Positions 16,619-25,312 are shown, counted from the first letter of the stretch. The stretch is DNA of 64,000 nucleotides from Neisseria wadsworthii 9715 (GCF_000227765.1 NZ_JH165159.1:2127558-2191557); one strand, 5' to 3'. Program-made: numbers and translations. Notes: generated from the letters alone by a model not told the origin.

Positions 16619-16668
16619 AATGCTTGTCTGAAAAGATTCCACAGAATTTTTTCAGACAAGCATTTTTT
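16619..16668. repeat. Variant DUS pair with the same substitution in both arms
   Basis: Both arms read TGCTTGTCTGAA (C to T at position 4), one direct and one as the reverse complement, with a 20-nt loop followed by a T-run. The compensating change keeps the hairpin intact although the uptake word is altered. Confidence 0.65.
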
Positions 16669-16774
16669 TAGAGGTTGACAACCTAAGCAAGAAATTCTGT
16701 TTGCATAAAATTAATTCAATTTAAACAAAATAACCAAGTTTATTAAAACTTTTAAAATATTTGAAATGAATTTA

Positions 16775-16803
16775 ACAAAATGCTATTTTGTATTCTGTAT
16801 AAA
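16775..16803 (+). promoter_or_regulatory. Candidate promoter and operator of the RTX cassette
   Basis: ACAAAAT-GCT-ATTTTGT (16775-16791) is a perfect 7-bp inverted repeat placed just before TATAAA (16798-16803). The repeat overlaps the -35/spacer region, so a regulator bound there could control the cassette. No good -35 box is visible. The stretch 16670-16892 is very AT-rich and otherwise empty. Confidence 0.35.
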
Positions 16804-16892
16804 TAACCCCAGTAAGATTTATGACGATGCCTTAGTTACAACAAATAGCCAATAAATTGATTTCTTTATTACTTAAGAAAGCTGTTCACTCC

Positions 16893-17519
16893 ATGAAAAT
16901 TGAAAACCTCCATCGTCTTTTTCGGCTTAATTCCATTCTTATTTTCTGTTACTTAGTTATTCTGTTTTTGCTGGTATTTGTTGTCGATTTCAGGCTTAAC
17001 TTAATCGAAATCCCAGGTGCTATGTATTTGGAAAGCAAGTCCCTGTTTCCGGTTCAAGCTTTCAATTCCATAACTGTAACCATACTGGTAGGCACGTTTC
17101 TTTTGATTCTTAACATACCCGCCGTATTCAATATTATAAAAACATTCTTAGAAAACAAAGATGTAGATTATTTTTATGATTTAAGGAAAAGACATATTTT
17201 TATTTATTATTATGGATATGGAATTTTGCATCCACATAGAATTTGGTGGCAAATAAAAGAAAAAACTTTAATGTTCAAAATAGCCGCAATATTTTTTTAT
17301 TTTTACATGATATTTATTTTATTGCATTGGATGTTTGGTTGGACTTTTGTCGACATTCCTCCACCTCATACTTTAGTTGTTTTGATTTCCAAATTTAAAG
17401 CAATTTTATATTTATTAAATGTTGTTATTTTCTGTAGTACAAGTTTTCTTTTGTTATCTGTTATTTCAGGTATTTTTTTAATCATTTATTCATTTATTGA
17501 TATTGATGAAGAATTTTAA
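16893..17519 (+). CDS. Multi-pass membrane protein of the RTX cassette (unknown function)
   Basis: The 208-residue protein starts MKIENLHRLFRLNSILIF; a TTG at 16857 would add 12 residues. About four hydrophobic segments are visible: FCYLVILFLLVFVV, ITVTILVGTFLLILNIPAVF, IAAIFFYFYMIFILLHWMF and a C-terminal VVIFCSTSFLLLSVISGIFLIIYSF. A central Tyr/His-rich loop (YYYGYGILHPHRIWW) separates the two pairs. Coding DNA is distinctly AT-rich compared with housekeeping neighbours. It ends 15 bp before the RTX gene and must be cotranscribed. No family is recognised. It occupies the place of frpD in the meningococcal frpDC operon but is not a lipoprotein. An immunity or export-accessory role is speculation. 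Confidence 0.7.
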   Translation: MKIENLHRLFRLNSILIFCYLVILFLLVFVVDFRLNLIEIPGAMYLESKSLFPVQAFNSITVTILVGTFLLILNIPAVFNIIKTFLENKDVDYFYDLRKRHIFIYYYGYGILHPHRIWWQIKEKTLMFKIAAIFFYFYMIFILLHWMFGWTFVDIPPPHTLVVLISKFKAILYLLNVVIFCSTSFLLLSVISGIFLIIYSFIDIDEEF

Positions 17520-17534
17520 TATTAGGAGCTAGAT

Positions 17535-20500
17535 ATGGGAAATTGTGTATATGTCAATCCAAATCGTACCAAGCAAATGGATTATAACGATTTAATTGGC
17601 GCAGGATTAAGCTCTGCCGATGCAGGCGCAGTACAGGCATTAAACAGATACGACTTAAGCGAACTGGCCAAAATGCCAGCCGCACGAGTGTTTAACGCCG
17701 CCGGATTTCTGATTTCCGGCGCACAAGTTGCAGCTGAAACTTACAAGGGCAATTACGGTCAGGCTTTTGTTGAAGCGGCGGCAACAGCAGGTGCATATTT
17801 AGGAGGAAGTATAGCTGGAACTTTAGGCACATTAGTATCCCCAGGAGCAGGCACTGCTGTTGGCGCAGGTATAGGTGCTTATGGGGGAGCTTTACTCGGC
17901 AGGGAAGTCGGAGAATTTATACTATGGCAATACCGCCAAATTACAGAAGGGCATCATTGGACATGTCCTAAAGAATATGAAGAATTTACCGATGCCAACC
18001 GTAGCGGTAAATTCCATGTCTTACGTCCAGATCCGCTAACGCTCGACCTCGATGGTGACGGCATAGAAACCGTCGGTACCAATGCTTACAAAGGCGCGCT
18101 TTTCGATCATGATAAAGACGGCATTAAGACCGCGACTGGCTGGATTTCGGCGGATGACGGAATTTTGGTAGTCGATAAAAATTTAGACGGTATTATCAAT
18201 AACGGCGACGAGCTTTTCGGCGACAACTATACCCTGAAAAACGGGCAAACAGCCGCCACCGGTTATGCCGCATTGGAAGAGTTCGACAGCAACGGCGACA
18301 AAATCGTAGATGCGAAGGATGAAAATTTTGACAAACTGCGCATTTGGCGTGATTTGAATCAAGATGGTGCCAGCCAAAAAGAAGAGTTGTTCACGCTGAA
18401 AGAATTGAATGTCCAGTCGTTGAGTGTTGCGTATAACGATGTAAATAAGAATTTAGGCAACGGTAACCGTTTGGCGCGGGAAGGCAGCTATACCACAACT
18501 GAAGGCAAAACCCAGAAAATGGGTGATTTGCTGCTGGCCAACGATAATTTGTTCAGCCGTTATACCGATTCGGTACCGATGACTGAAGAGCAAGCGAAAG
18601 CCGCGAATCTGCAAGGCATAGGCCGTTTGCGTGATTTACGCGAAGCCGCCGCATTATCCCCGGATTTGGCTGCAAATTTGAAGGCTTATTCCGAAGCAGA
18701 AACCAAACAGGCACAAAAAGCATTGCTCGACGGCTTAATCGACAAATGGGCGCAAACTGATCCGCTATATGGTACGGGCATCCAATTCCTGCCGCCCAGC
18801 ATTAAAACGGAAAATGAAGGCGTGGCATTGACACGAGGACAAGTAGAAGCGGCCAAGGTTTTGATTCCTTCAAAAGAATATCTTGCTATGGTAGACAGCA
18901 CACTGCAAAAAATTGCGGCGCTGGATGCTTTCTCCGGTTTGAAATCCAATACGATTTATGTAACTTCTAATCAGGATATTCTGAGGTTTTATCAAACAAC
19001 GGTAAAAACTTACGGGCAGCTATCAGACAATATTTATCAGGGCTTGCTGTTCCAAACCCGTTTGAAACCTTATTTGGAAGAAATCGGCTTTACTGTTGAA
19101 AACAACGAATTCAAGCTGGATTATTCAAAAGTTTTGGAAAAGTTCAACGAAGTACACGCCAAAGACCCGCAAAAAGCACTTGTAGATTTGGGCGAGTTTA
19201 TCATTCACGGTAAACATGGTGACAATTTTGACAAATTATCTGAGTTGTTTACGGAATATGTTTATCAAGCATCCGAAATAGGGGTTTTGGGCGCATATGC
19301 GGAAGCGTTAGGCAAAGATTTCTGGGATTTTCAAAAAGGCACGGAAAAGAACGATTCTTTAAATAATTCGGGTGAAAAAAAACTGATCAACTATTTGGGA
19401 GGTAGGGATGGTAACGATGTACTCAACGGGGGAGACAGAAAAGATGTTTTAGAGGGAAATTCGGGGGATGATGAATTACACGGACGGGGAGGCGACGACC
19501 GGTTAGTCGGCGGCACAGGAAACGATAAACTCTATGGTTCCTACGGTGCAGATAAGCTGATCGGAGGTACGGGAGACGACTACTTGGAAGGAGGACGCGG
19601 AGCCGATATTTATGAATTTGCCAAAGGGCACGGTCATGATGTGATTTATGAAGACGATGGCTACTCAATCGATACTATCCGTTTAAATAATATTACCTTT
19701 GCGGAAACTAAGTTTGCCGCAAAAGAAAGCAGCTTAATTTTATCCGGCTATCACGATGGCGATTCCATTACAATTAAAGACTTTTTTCGATCCGACAAAC
19801 ATCAAATTGAAGCATTCCAATTTGATGACAGGCTCGTAACCCTTGAAGAACTTTCTCAAGAAGGAATCAAATTAGAAGGTACCGATGGCGATGATTCGAT
19901 GAGTATGTATCATTGGTATGATACGGCGTTCTCTTATCAAACTTCGGTCTATGCCGGAGCGGGTAATGATTTTGTTTCAACGGCCGATGCGGCTGACTTT
20001 TTAGATGGCGGAGCCGGCGACGATACCCTCCATGGAAACGGAGGAGCGGATACGCTTATCGGCGGAACCGGGAATGATTATTTGGAAGGAGGCAACGGTG
20101 CCGACACTTACGTATTTGAAAAGGGGCACGGTAAAGACGTTGTTTGCGGTAAACCGGATGGGGATTTAATCCAGTTAAATGATGTTACCTTGCAAGAGGT
20201 GAGGTTTTCCAAAAATGATAAGGATTTAATCCTGTTCGGTTACAACGAAGACGACTCCATCACGCTTAAAGACTTTTTCGTCAATATGTCTTATGAAATT
20301 GAAAGGTTTAAATTCAAAGATCAAGAAGTGGTTTTCTTTGATCTGATAAGAAGCTATGAAGGGGTGAAATTGGAAGGTACTGACGGTAATGACTCGATCA
20401 GCTTCAGCCCGACCCGTTGGCTCGGGAAAGGTATTGTTGATGCAGGTGATGGAGATGATACGGTTACGGGAACCATAACGGCAGATATATTAGAAGGAGG

Positions 20501-20945
20501 AGCGGGAAATGATAAGCTTTACGGCAAGTTGAGCGCAGATAAATTGATTGGCGGAACCGGGAATGATTATTTGGAAGGAGGCAACGGTGCCGACACTTAC
20601 GTATTTGCCAAAGGGCATGGACATGATGTGATTTATGAAGGCAAGGCTGACAAATCAAAAGATGAAATAATATTAACGGATATTAATCTTGATGAAACCC
20701 AATACTGCAAAGATGGCAATGACTTAATACTATTCGGCTATAACCAAGGAGATTCAATTACGGTTAAAGATTTCTTTTCAGACATTAATCATCAGATTGA
20801 ATTATTTGAATTTAAAGATGAATCGGTATTCGCGCCTGAATTTGATAAATATCTCAGCACCGAAAACAATATGACAAATTCTATGTCTGTATTCAGCTTT
20901 AAATATGATGAGGAGAAAACTTCATTAGAATCTGTAATTGGTTAA
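17535..20945 (+). CDS. FrpC-like RTX protein with self-processing module
   Basis: The 1136-residue protein is a candidate type I-secreted calcium-binding protein and has no N-terminal signal peptide. Residues 80-125 form a Gly/Ala-rich zipper-like segment (AGAYLGGSIAGTLG and AGIGAYGGALLG). At Asp166-Pro167 begins DPLTLDLDGDGIETVG, closely matching the start of the FrpC self-processing module. That module is known to cleave its own Asp-Pro bond on calcium binding; Asp-rich loops such as DHDKDGIKTATGW and DLNQDGASQKEEL follow. The middle (about 330-610) is FrpC-like. From about residue 620 three blocks of GGxGxDxUx nonapeptides alternate with a roughly 110-residue repeated module containing GHGHDVIYE. 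It has an AGGAGC ribosome-binding site and its own membrane-protein partner upstream. Confidence 0.88.
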   Translation: MGNCVYVNPNRTKQMDYNDLIGAGLSSADAGAVQALNRYDLSELAKMPAARVFNAAGFLISGAQVAAETYKGNYGQAFVEAAATAGAYLGGSIAGTLGTLVSPGAGTAVGAGIGAYGGALLGREVGEFILWQYRQITEGHHWTCPKEYEEFTDANRSGKFHVLRPDPLTLDLDGDGIETVGTNAYKGALFDHDKDGIKTATGWISADDGILVVDKNLDGIINNGDELFGDNYTLKNGQTAATGYAALEEFDSNGDKIVDAKDENFDKLRIWRDLNQDGASQKEELFTLKELNVQSLSVAYNDVNKNLGNGNRLAREGSYTTTEGKTQKMGDLLLANDNLFSRYTDSVPMTEEQAKAANLQGIGRLRDLREAAALSPDLAANLKAYSEAETKQAQKALLDGLIDKWAQTDPLYGTGIQFLPPSIKTENEGVALTRGQVEAAKVLIPSKEYLAMVDSTLQKIAALDAFSGLKSNTIYVTSNQDILRFYQTTVKTYGQLSDNIYQGLLFQTRLKPYLEEIGFTVENNEFKLDYSKVLEKFNEVHAKDPQKALVDLGEFIIHGKHGDNFDKLSELFTEYVYQASEIGVLGAYAEALGKDFWDFQKGTEKNDSLNNSGEKKLINYLGGRDGNDVLNGGDRKDVLEGNSGDDELHGRGGDDRLVGGTGNDKLYGSYGADKLIGGTGDDYLEGGRGADIYEFAKGHGHDVIYEDDGYSIDTIRLNNITFAETKFAAKESSLILSGYHDGDSITIKDFFRSDKHQIEAFQFDDRLVTLEELSQEGIKLEGTDGDDSMSMYHWYDTAFSYQTSVYAGAGNDFVSTADAADFLDGGAGDDTLHGNGGADTLIGGTGNDYLEGGNGADTYVFEKGHGKDVVCGKPDGDLIQLNDVTLQEVRFSKNDKDLILFGYNEDDSITLKDFFVNMSYEIERFKFKDQEVVFFDLIRSYEGVKLEGTDGNDSISFSPTRWLGKGIVDAGDGDDTVTGTITADILEGGAGNDKLYGKLSADKLIGGTGNDYLEGGNGADTYVFAKGHGHDVIYEGKADKSKDEIILTDINLDETQYCKDGNDLILFGYNQGDSITVKDFFSDINHQIELFEFKDESVFAPEFDKYLSTENNMTNSMSVFSFKYDEEKTSLESVIG
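20061..20118 (+). repeat. 58-bp exact internal duplication, copy 1
   Basis: Bases 20061-20118 are identical to 20550-20607. Both encode GGTGNDYLEGGNGADTYVF in the RTX region. Perfect DNA identity, including third codon positions, points to recent duplication or gene conversion. Confidence 0.85.
20550..20607 (+). repeat. 58-bp exact internal duplication, copy 2
   Basis: Identical to 20061-20118, 489 bp away (163 codons, in frame). Recombination between the two would delete or add exactly one RTX module without a frameshift. Confidence 0.85.
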
Positions 20946-20962
20946 TTCCTTAAAACCTAATC

Positions 20963-20993
20963 AATGCCTGTCTGAAACCTTCAGGACAGGCAT
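20963..20993. terminator. DUS pair after the RTX gene
   Basis: A perfect left DUS arm is paired with a right arm that has an extra base (TTCAGGACAGGCAT). It lies between the convergent RTX and pyrD genes. Confidence 0.55.
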
Positions 20994-21015
20994 AGTCATT
21001 CATCTCCCAAATACC

Positions 21016-22020
21016 TTAAAAGCAAGCCCGCAGGCATTCTTTTACCAGTTCCGGCCCGCGGTAAACCAAGCCGCTGTATATCTGTACGGCGGCGGCGCCC
21101 AGCCGTATTTTCTCCGCCGCATCGCCGCCCTGTGTAATGCCCCCCACACCGATAACCGGTAGTTTGCCGTCAATCTGCGCCACCAATTCTTTCAACACGG
21201 CATTGCTTTTCTCCCGAACCGGCCGGCCGCTCAAGCCGCCGGCTTCGTTTGCCAGCTTGTGGTTGCCTAAAGGCGTTTTGTCTATGGTGGTGTTGGTGGC
21301 GATGATGCCGTCCATTTCCACTTGTTTCACCACATGGGCAATGTCGGCAATTTGTGCCTTATCCAAATCGGGAGCAATTTTCACGGCCAACGGTATATAT
21401 TTGCCATGCTGCGCCGCGAGATTGGCCTGTTTGTTTTTTAAGGCTTCGAGCAGCGCGCTCAATTCGTCGCCCCCTTGCAATGCACGCAGGTTTTTGGTGT
21501 TGGGAGAGGAAATGTTTACGGTGATGTAGCTTGCGTACGGATAGGCTTTTTCGAGGCAGATTAAATAGTCATCGGCGGCCTGTTCAATCGGGGTAACGGC
21601 GTTTTTGCCGATATTGATACCCAAGATGCCTTTGAATTTGCTGCGCTGAATATTGCGTATCATGGCGTCGATGCCGTGATTGTTGAAACCCATACGGTTG
21701 ATTACCGCCATGTGCTCCGGCACGCGGAACAGGCGCGGCTTGGGGTTGCCTTCTTGCGGTTTGGGTGTAACCGTGCCGATTTCGATAAAGCCGAAACCCA
21801 ATGCGGCCAACGCGTCGATGTGTTCGCCGTTTTTATCCAAGCCGGCTGCCAAACCTACTGGATTGGGCAGGTTTAAGCCCATCAGCCGTGTGGGGTTGGT
21901 TTGGTTTTCGGTTTTGCCGAGTATGCCGAATTGGTAGGCTTTGTCCAACGCGGCCAGCGTGAAATGGTGGGCTTTCTCAGCATCGGTTTGAAACAGAAAC
22001 GGTCGCAAAAATGAATACAT
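21016..22020 (-). CDS. pyrD: Dihydroorotate dehydrogenase (quinone), class 2
   Basis: PyrD oxidises dihydroorotate to orotate in pyrimidine synthesis, passing electrons to quinone at the inner membrane. The 334-residue protein has the class 2 N-terminal amphipathic membrane-association region ([20 protein letters not shown]). It also has the FMN-binding [13 protein letters not shown], the catalytic-base Ser loop [18 protein letters not shown] and IGVGGI. Length is normal. It lies alone between DUS hairpins. Confidence 0.96.
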   Translation of the reverse strand: MYSFLRPFLFQTDAEKAHHFTLAALDKAYQFGILGKTENQTNPTRLMGLNLPNPVGLAAGLDKNGEHIDALAALGFGFIEIGTVTPKPQEGNPKPRLFRVPEHMAVINRMGFNNHGIDAMIRNIQRSKFKGILGINIGKNAVTPIEQAADDYLICLEKAYPYASYITVNISSPNTKNLRALQGGDELSALLEALKNKQANLAAQHGKYIPLAVKIAPDLDKAQIADIAHVVKQVEMDGIIATNTTIDKTPLGNHKLANEAGGLSGRPVREKSNAVLKELVAQIDGKLPVIGVGGITQGGDAAEKIRLGAAAVQIYSGLVYRGPELVKECLRACF

Positions 22021-22066
22021 GGCGCTTGGCTTTCATGAAGAAACAGGATAAGCACATTTTAACCGA

Positions 22067-22105
22067 ATAATGCCTGTCTGAAACGGCTTTCAGACAGGCA
22101 TTATG
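22067..22105. terminator. Inverted DUS pair upstream of pyrD
   Basis: ATAATGCCTGTCTGAAA is paired with its complement around a 5-nt loop, between pyrD and the small secreted-protein gene. Confidence 0.6.
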
Positions 22106-22151
22106 ACTGCTTCGGTGAATCGATTCAGAACAGTTCCGCCGTCGCAGGGCA

Positions 22152-22182
22152 ATAAAAAACCGGACTCTCAAAAGAATCCGGA
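22152..22182 (-). terminator. Terminator of the small exported protein gene
   Basis: On the minus strand the stem AATCCGGATTC...GAGTCCGG is followed by TTTTTTATT, about 20 bp after the stop codon. Confidence 0.65.
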
Positions 22183-22204
22183 TTCAGCAAATCCTTACGG
22201 CTGC

Positions 22205-22372
22205 TTATTTTTTCTTCAGGGTAGCAGGTGCGCTAGCAGCATCTACAGGCGCGCTGGCAGCGTCAACAGGAGCGCTGGCAGAACCTACTTTTACAGGTAC
22301 ATCGCCTTTAGGAGCAGCCAAAACTACACCAGACACCAAAGCAGCAGCAACGATAGCAACATATTTTTTCAT
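22205..22372 (-). CDS. Small exported Ala/Pro-rich protein
   Basis: The 55-residue product starts MKKYVAIVAAALVSGVVLAA, a clear signal peptide with probable cleavage after VLA-A. The mature part is PKGDVPVKVG followed by three SAPVDAA-type repeats and a basic KKK end. The ATG at 22372 is preferred over the one at 22387 because GGAAGAACTT lies just before it as a ribosome-binding site. A terminator follows. The mature peptide is about 35 residues, low-complexity and periplasmic or secreted. Function unknown. The repeat DNA suggests length variation between strains. Confidence 0.7.
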   Translation of the reverse strand: MKKYVAIVAAALVSGVVLAAPKGDVPVKVGSASAPVDAASAPVDAASAPATLKKK

Positions 22373-22529
22373 AAGTTCTTCCTTCATCTATTAAAGTTAC
22401 AATTCACATATTTTTGATAAAACAACATAAAATTTATGCTATTTGCAAGATAAGAATGTATTCAGAGTAAAAAGTTCCTATTTTTTCAGATTTAAACGGT
22501 TTTTACATTTCCCAAACTGCATCCAAACA

Positions 22530-22567
22530 ATAATGCCTGTCTGAAATTATTCAGACAGGCATTATTG
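22530..22567. terminator. Inverted DUS pair downstream of murI
   Basis: A perfect hairpin of two DUS copies extended by AATAATG/CATTATT with a loop of about 4 nt, 14 bp after murI. Confidence 0.65.
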
Positions 22568-22580
22568 TAGAAACAACAGC

Positions 22581-23393
22581 TTATCCCAAACTCACCATCT
22601 CCAATTGTTCTAAGCTTCTACCCAAAAAACGCTCCCCGATTGTTTGGAAACGTAAAGGAATATCGCTCACATAAAAACGGTAATCTGCCTGCATACCGCC
22701 GTTATCATTGAGCAAACCGTTCTGCGCCAACGCCTGCGCGGTCGCTTCGGCAGTGGTTAAAGCCGAATCCACCAGCGTGACGCCCGGCGCTTCCTCTCGC
22801 AAGAGCGGCTTGAGCAGCGGATAATGCGTACAGCCCAACACCAGCGTATCAATGTCTTCCGCCAAGAGCGGTTTCAGATATTCGCGCGCGGTCAGGCGGG
22901 TTACTTCATGATCGAGCCAGCCTTCTTCCACCAGCGGCACAAACAAAGGGCAGGCCTGCGACTGCACGCGCGTTTGCGGATTGTGCGAATGAATGGCGCG
23001 GGCATAAGCATTGCTGTTAACCGTAGTATTGGTGGCAATCACGCCGATACGGTTGGTTTTCGTAACCGCAAGCGCCGCCTCCGCACCGGCGGTAATCACG
23101 TCCAGCACCGGCATATTGCCCGCCATCTGGCGCACACGCTGGCCCGCTACCGCCGCAATGGTGTTGCACGCAATCACCAATGCCTTCACTTCGTTCTGCA
23201 GCAGAAAATCGACAATCTGCGCCGTAAACGTTTCAATCGTGGCACGTGATTTCACGCCATACGGCACGCGCGCGGTGTCGCCGAAATAAACAATATTTTC
23301 CATCGGCAGCCGCTCCATCAGCGCACGCACCACGGTCAGCCCGCCCACGCCGGAATCAAAAACGCCGATGGGGCGCCGGTTGATTGTGTTCAT
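22581..23393 (-). CDS. murI: Glutamate racemase
   Basis: MurI makes D-glutamate for peptidoglycan. The 270-residue cytosolic enzyme has GVFDSGVGGLTV at the N-terminus, the first catalytic Cys in VIACNTIAA and the second in LGCTHYPLL. The NRIGVIATNTTV region lies between them. Length and motif spacing are those of the Asp/Glu racemase family. Genes on both sides are also envelope-related (tsaE-amiC divergent), but a shared operon is not possible given the orientation. Confidence 0.96.
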   Translation of the reverse strand: MNTINRRPIGVFDSGVGGLTVVRALMERLPMENIVYFGDTARVPYGVKSRATIETFTAQIVDFLLQNEVKALVIACNTIAAVAGQRVRQMAGNMPVLDVITAGAEAALAVTKTNRIGVIATNTTVNSNAYARAIHSHNPQTRVQSQACPLFVPLVEEGWLDHEVTRLTAREYLKPLLAEDIDTLVLGCTHYPLLKPLLREEAPGVTLVDSALTTAEATAQALAQNGLLNDNGGMQADYRFYVSDIPLRFQTIGERFLGRSLEQLEMVSLG

Positions 23394-23562
23394 AAATTCG
23401 CTCTTAAACTCTTCAGCAGCAAGACAAACGGTTTATCAAAGCGGCTATTGTACACTGATTTGCCGGTATGATTTTAATCAAATTTAGCAATCGGCAAGGG
23501 TTTGCAAAGCGTGCCAATTCACGCATAATTAGCGCTTTATAAAGTTTCAACCGATTACATAT

Positions 23563-24042
23563 ATGTATATGGCGTTTTCCCCAGCTCACACTATTTTTCT
23601 ACCCGACGAAGCAGCCACCGCCGCACTGGGCGCCGCTCTCGCACCTGCGTTGGCCGCACCTTTGGTGATTTATCTGCAAGGCGGGTTGGGGGCGGGGAAA
23701 ACCACATTCACACGCGGCCTTTTGCGCGGCGCTGGCTATACCGGTACGGTAAAAAGCCCCACATACGTCTTAGTCGAATCTTATCCTCTGGATAAATTCA
23801 CCCTGCACCATTTCGACCTCTACCGCTTTGCCTCGCCCGAAGAATGGGAAGATGCCGGGCTGGACGAGCTTTTCGGCACAGATAGCGTGTGCCTGATCGA
23901 ATGGCCGCAACAAGGCGGCGCATTGGTACCCGCAGCCGACATTACCGTAAATATCGAGCATCAGGAAACCGGCAGGCTGTGCACGCTCACTGCCCACACA
24001 ACCGCCGGCCGGCAAAGTTTGGAAACATGGAAAAAAAATTAA
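23563..24042 (+). CDS. tsaE: tRNA threonylcarbamoyladenosine biosynthesis ATPase TsaE
   Basis: TsaE is the ATPase that works with TsaB and TsaD to install the t6A modification at A37 of ANN-decoding tRNAs. The 159-residue protein contains the Walker A motif GGLGAGKTTFTRG, the switch region VKSPTYVLVESY and the HHFDLYR motif with its catalytic Asp. The first ATG is at 23563, with an alternative two codons later. Its 3' end overlaps the amiC start by 16 bp, the widely conserved tsaE-amiC arrangement, so translation is probably coupled. Confidence 0.94.
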   Translation: MYMAFSPAHTIFLPDEAATAALGAALAPALAAPLVIYLQGGLGAGKTTFTRGLLRGAGYTGTVKSPTYVLVESYPLDKFTLHHFDLYRFASPEEWEDAGLDELFGTDSVCLIEWPQQGGALVPAADITVNIEHQETGRLCTLTAHTTAGRQSLETWKKN

Positions 24043-25298
24043 CCCGCCGTCAAATCGTCCGAGGCGCAGCAGCCAGCCTGCTTTTAAGTGTGTCGCCGAT
24101 TGCCTTGGGCAAAAAGGCCACGCCGCAATTTATTGCCGTGCGTATTTGGCCTGCCAGCGCCTATACCCGCCTCACCATCGAAGCCAGCCAGCGGCTCGAA
24201 TACAAGTTCTTCACACTGGATAATCCTCGCCGCTTGGTTATCGACATCAGCGGCGTCACGCTCAACAGCGCGCTACAAGGGCTGGGTGGCAAAGTTCAAG
24301 GCAACGATCCTTATATTGCCAGTATCCGCGCCGGGCAGAACTCGCCCAATGTGGTGCGTGTGGTGATTGATTTGAAAACAGCGGTCAACCCGCAGGTATT
24401 CGGCCTGAATCCGGTGGCCAACTTCAAACACCGCTTGGTGGTCGACCTCTACCCGACCGTAGCACCCGATGCGCGCGACCCTTTGATGGCGCTTTTGGAA
24501 GACTATTCACAAGGCAAAATCACCAATCAGGGCACAGGCAGCGGCACGCCGCCGGTGCAGCAACCCGATACCGCCGATTACGAACCTTCCGCGCCATCCA
24601 GAGGCAGAAAGCGCCAAGCTATTGTGGTGCTTGACCCCGGGCATGGCGGTGAAGATCCGGGCGCAATCGGCCCGAGCGGCCTGCGCGAGAAAGATGTAGT
24701 GCTCGCCATTGCACGCATGGCTAAAAAACGCTTGGATTCCATGGGCTACAAAACCTACCTCACGCGCAACGAAGATGTGTTCATCCCGTTGGGTGTGCGC
24801 GTGGCCAAAGCACGCAAACTGAAAGCCGACGTTTTCGTTTCCATTCATGCTGACGCTTTCACCAGCCCCAGCGCGCGCGGTACGGGCGTTTATGCGCTCA
24901 GCACCAAAGGCGCCACCAGCGCAGCGGCCAAATTCCTCGCACAAACGCAAAACAATGCCGACTTAATCGGCGGCGTGCGCACCGTGGGCAACCGCCACGT
25001 TGATAACACCATTCTCGACATGACCCAAACCGTAACCAACAAAGACAGCCTCACGCTTGGCGAAGGCGTGTTGAGCGAGCTGGGCAAACACAACAAACTG
25101 CATAAAGGCCATGTCGACCGCGCCAACTTCGCCGTATTGCGCGCGCCGGATATTCCGTCGATTCTGGTGGAAACCGCGTTTATTTCCAACCCCACCGAAG
25201 AGAGCATGCTCGCCGGCAACAGTTTCCGCGAAAAATGCGCCGACGCCATCTCCGGCGGCATCAAGTCTTATCTGGCAAAAGCGGTATTGCGCCGTTAG
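24027..25298 (+). CDS. amiC: Tat-exported N-acetylmuramoyl-L-alanine amidase
   Basis: AmiC cleaves septal peptidoglycan between MurNAc and L-Ala to separate daughter cells. The 423-residue product begins MEKKLTRRQIVRGAAASLLL, a twin-arginine signal (RR at 7-8), as in E. coli AmiC. An AMIN septal-targeting domain follows (about 33-150), then a Gln/Pro-rich linker and an Amidase_3 zinc domain from IVVLDPGHGGEDPGA to the end. Zn ligands are the His in DPGHGG, the Glu in LREKDVVL and the His in SIHADAF. The start at 24027 overlaps tsaE and restores the signal peptide. Confidence 0.95.
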   Translation: MEKKLTRRQIVRGAAASLLLSVSPIALGKKATPQFIAVRIWPASAYTRLTIEASQRLEYKFFTLDNPRRLVIDISGVTLNSALQGLGGKVQGNDPYIASIRAGQNSPNVVRVVIDLKTAVNPQVFGLNPVANFKHRLVVDLYPTVAPDARDPLMALLEDYSQGKITNQGTGSGTPPVQQPDTADYEPSAPSRGRKRQAIVVLDPGHGGEDPGAIGPSGLREKDVVLAIARMAKKRLDSMGYKTYLTRNEDVFIPLGVRVAKARKLKADVFVSIHADAFTSPSARGTGVYALSTKGATSAAAKFLAQTQNNADLIGGVRTVGNRHVDNTILDMTQTVTNKDSLTLGEGVLSELGKHNKLHKGHVDRANFAVLRAPDIPSILVETAFISNPTEESMLAGNSFREKCADAISGGIKSYLAKAVLRR

Positions 25299-25312
25299 CC
25301 CCCGGAAACACC

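Noticed and set aside
19380-20940. Antisense open frames in the RTX region
   Set aside because: They arise from the GGxGxD nonapeptide repeats read backwards (Ser/His/Arg-rich).
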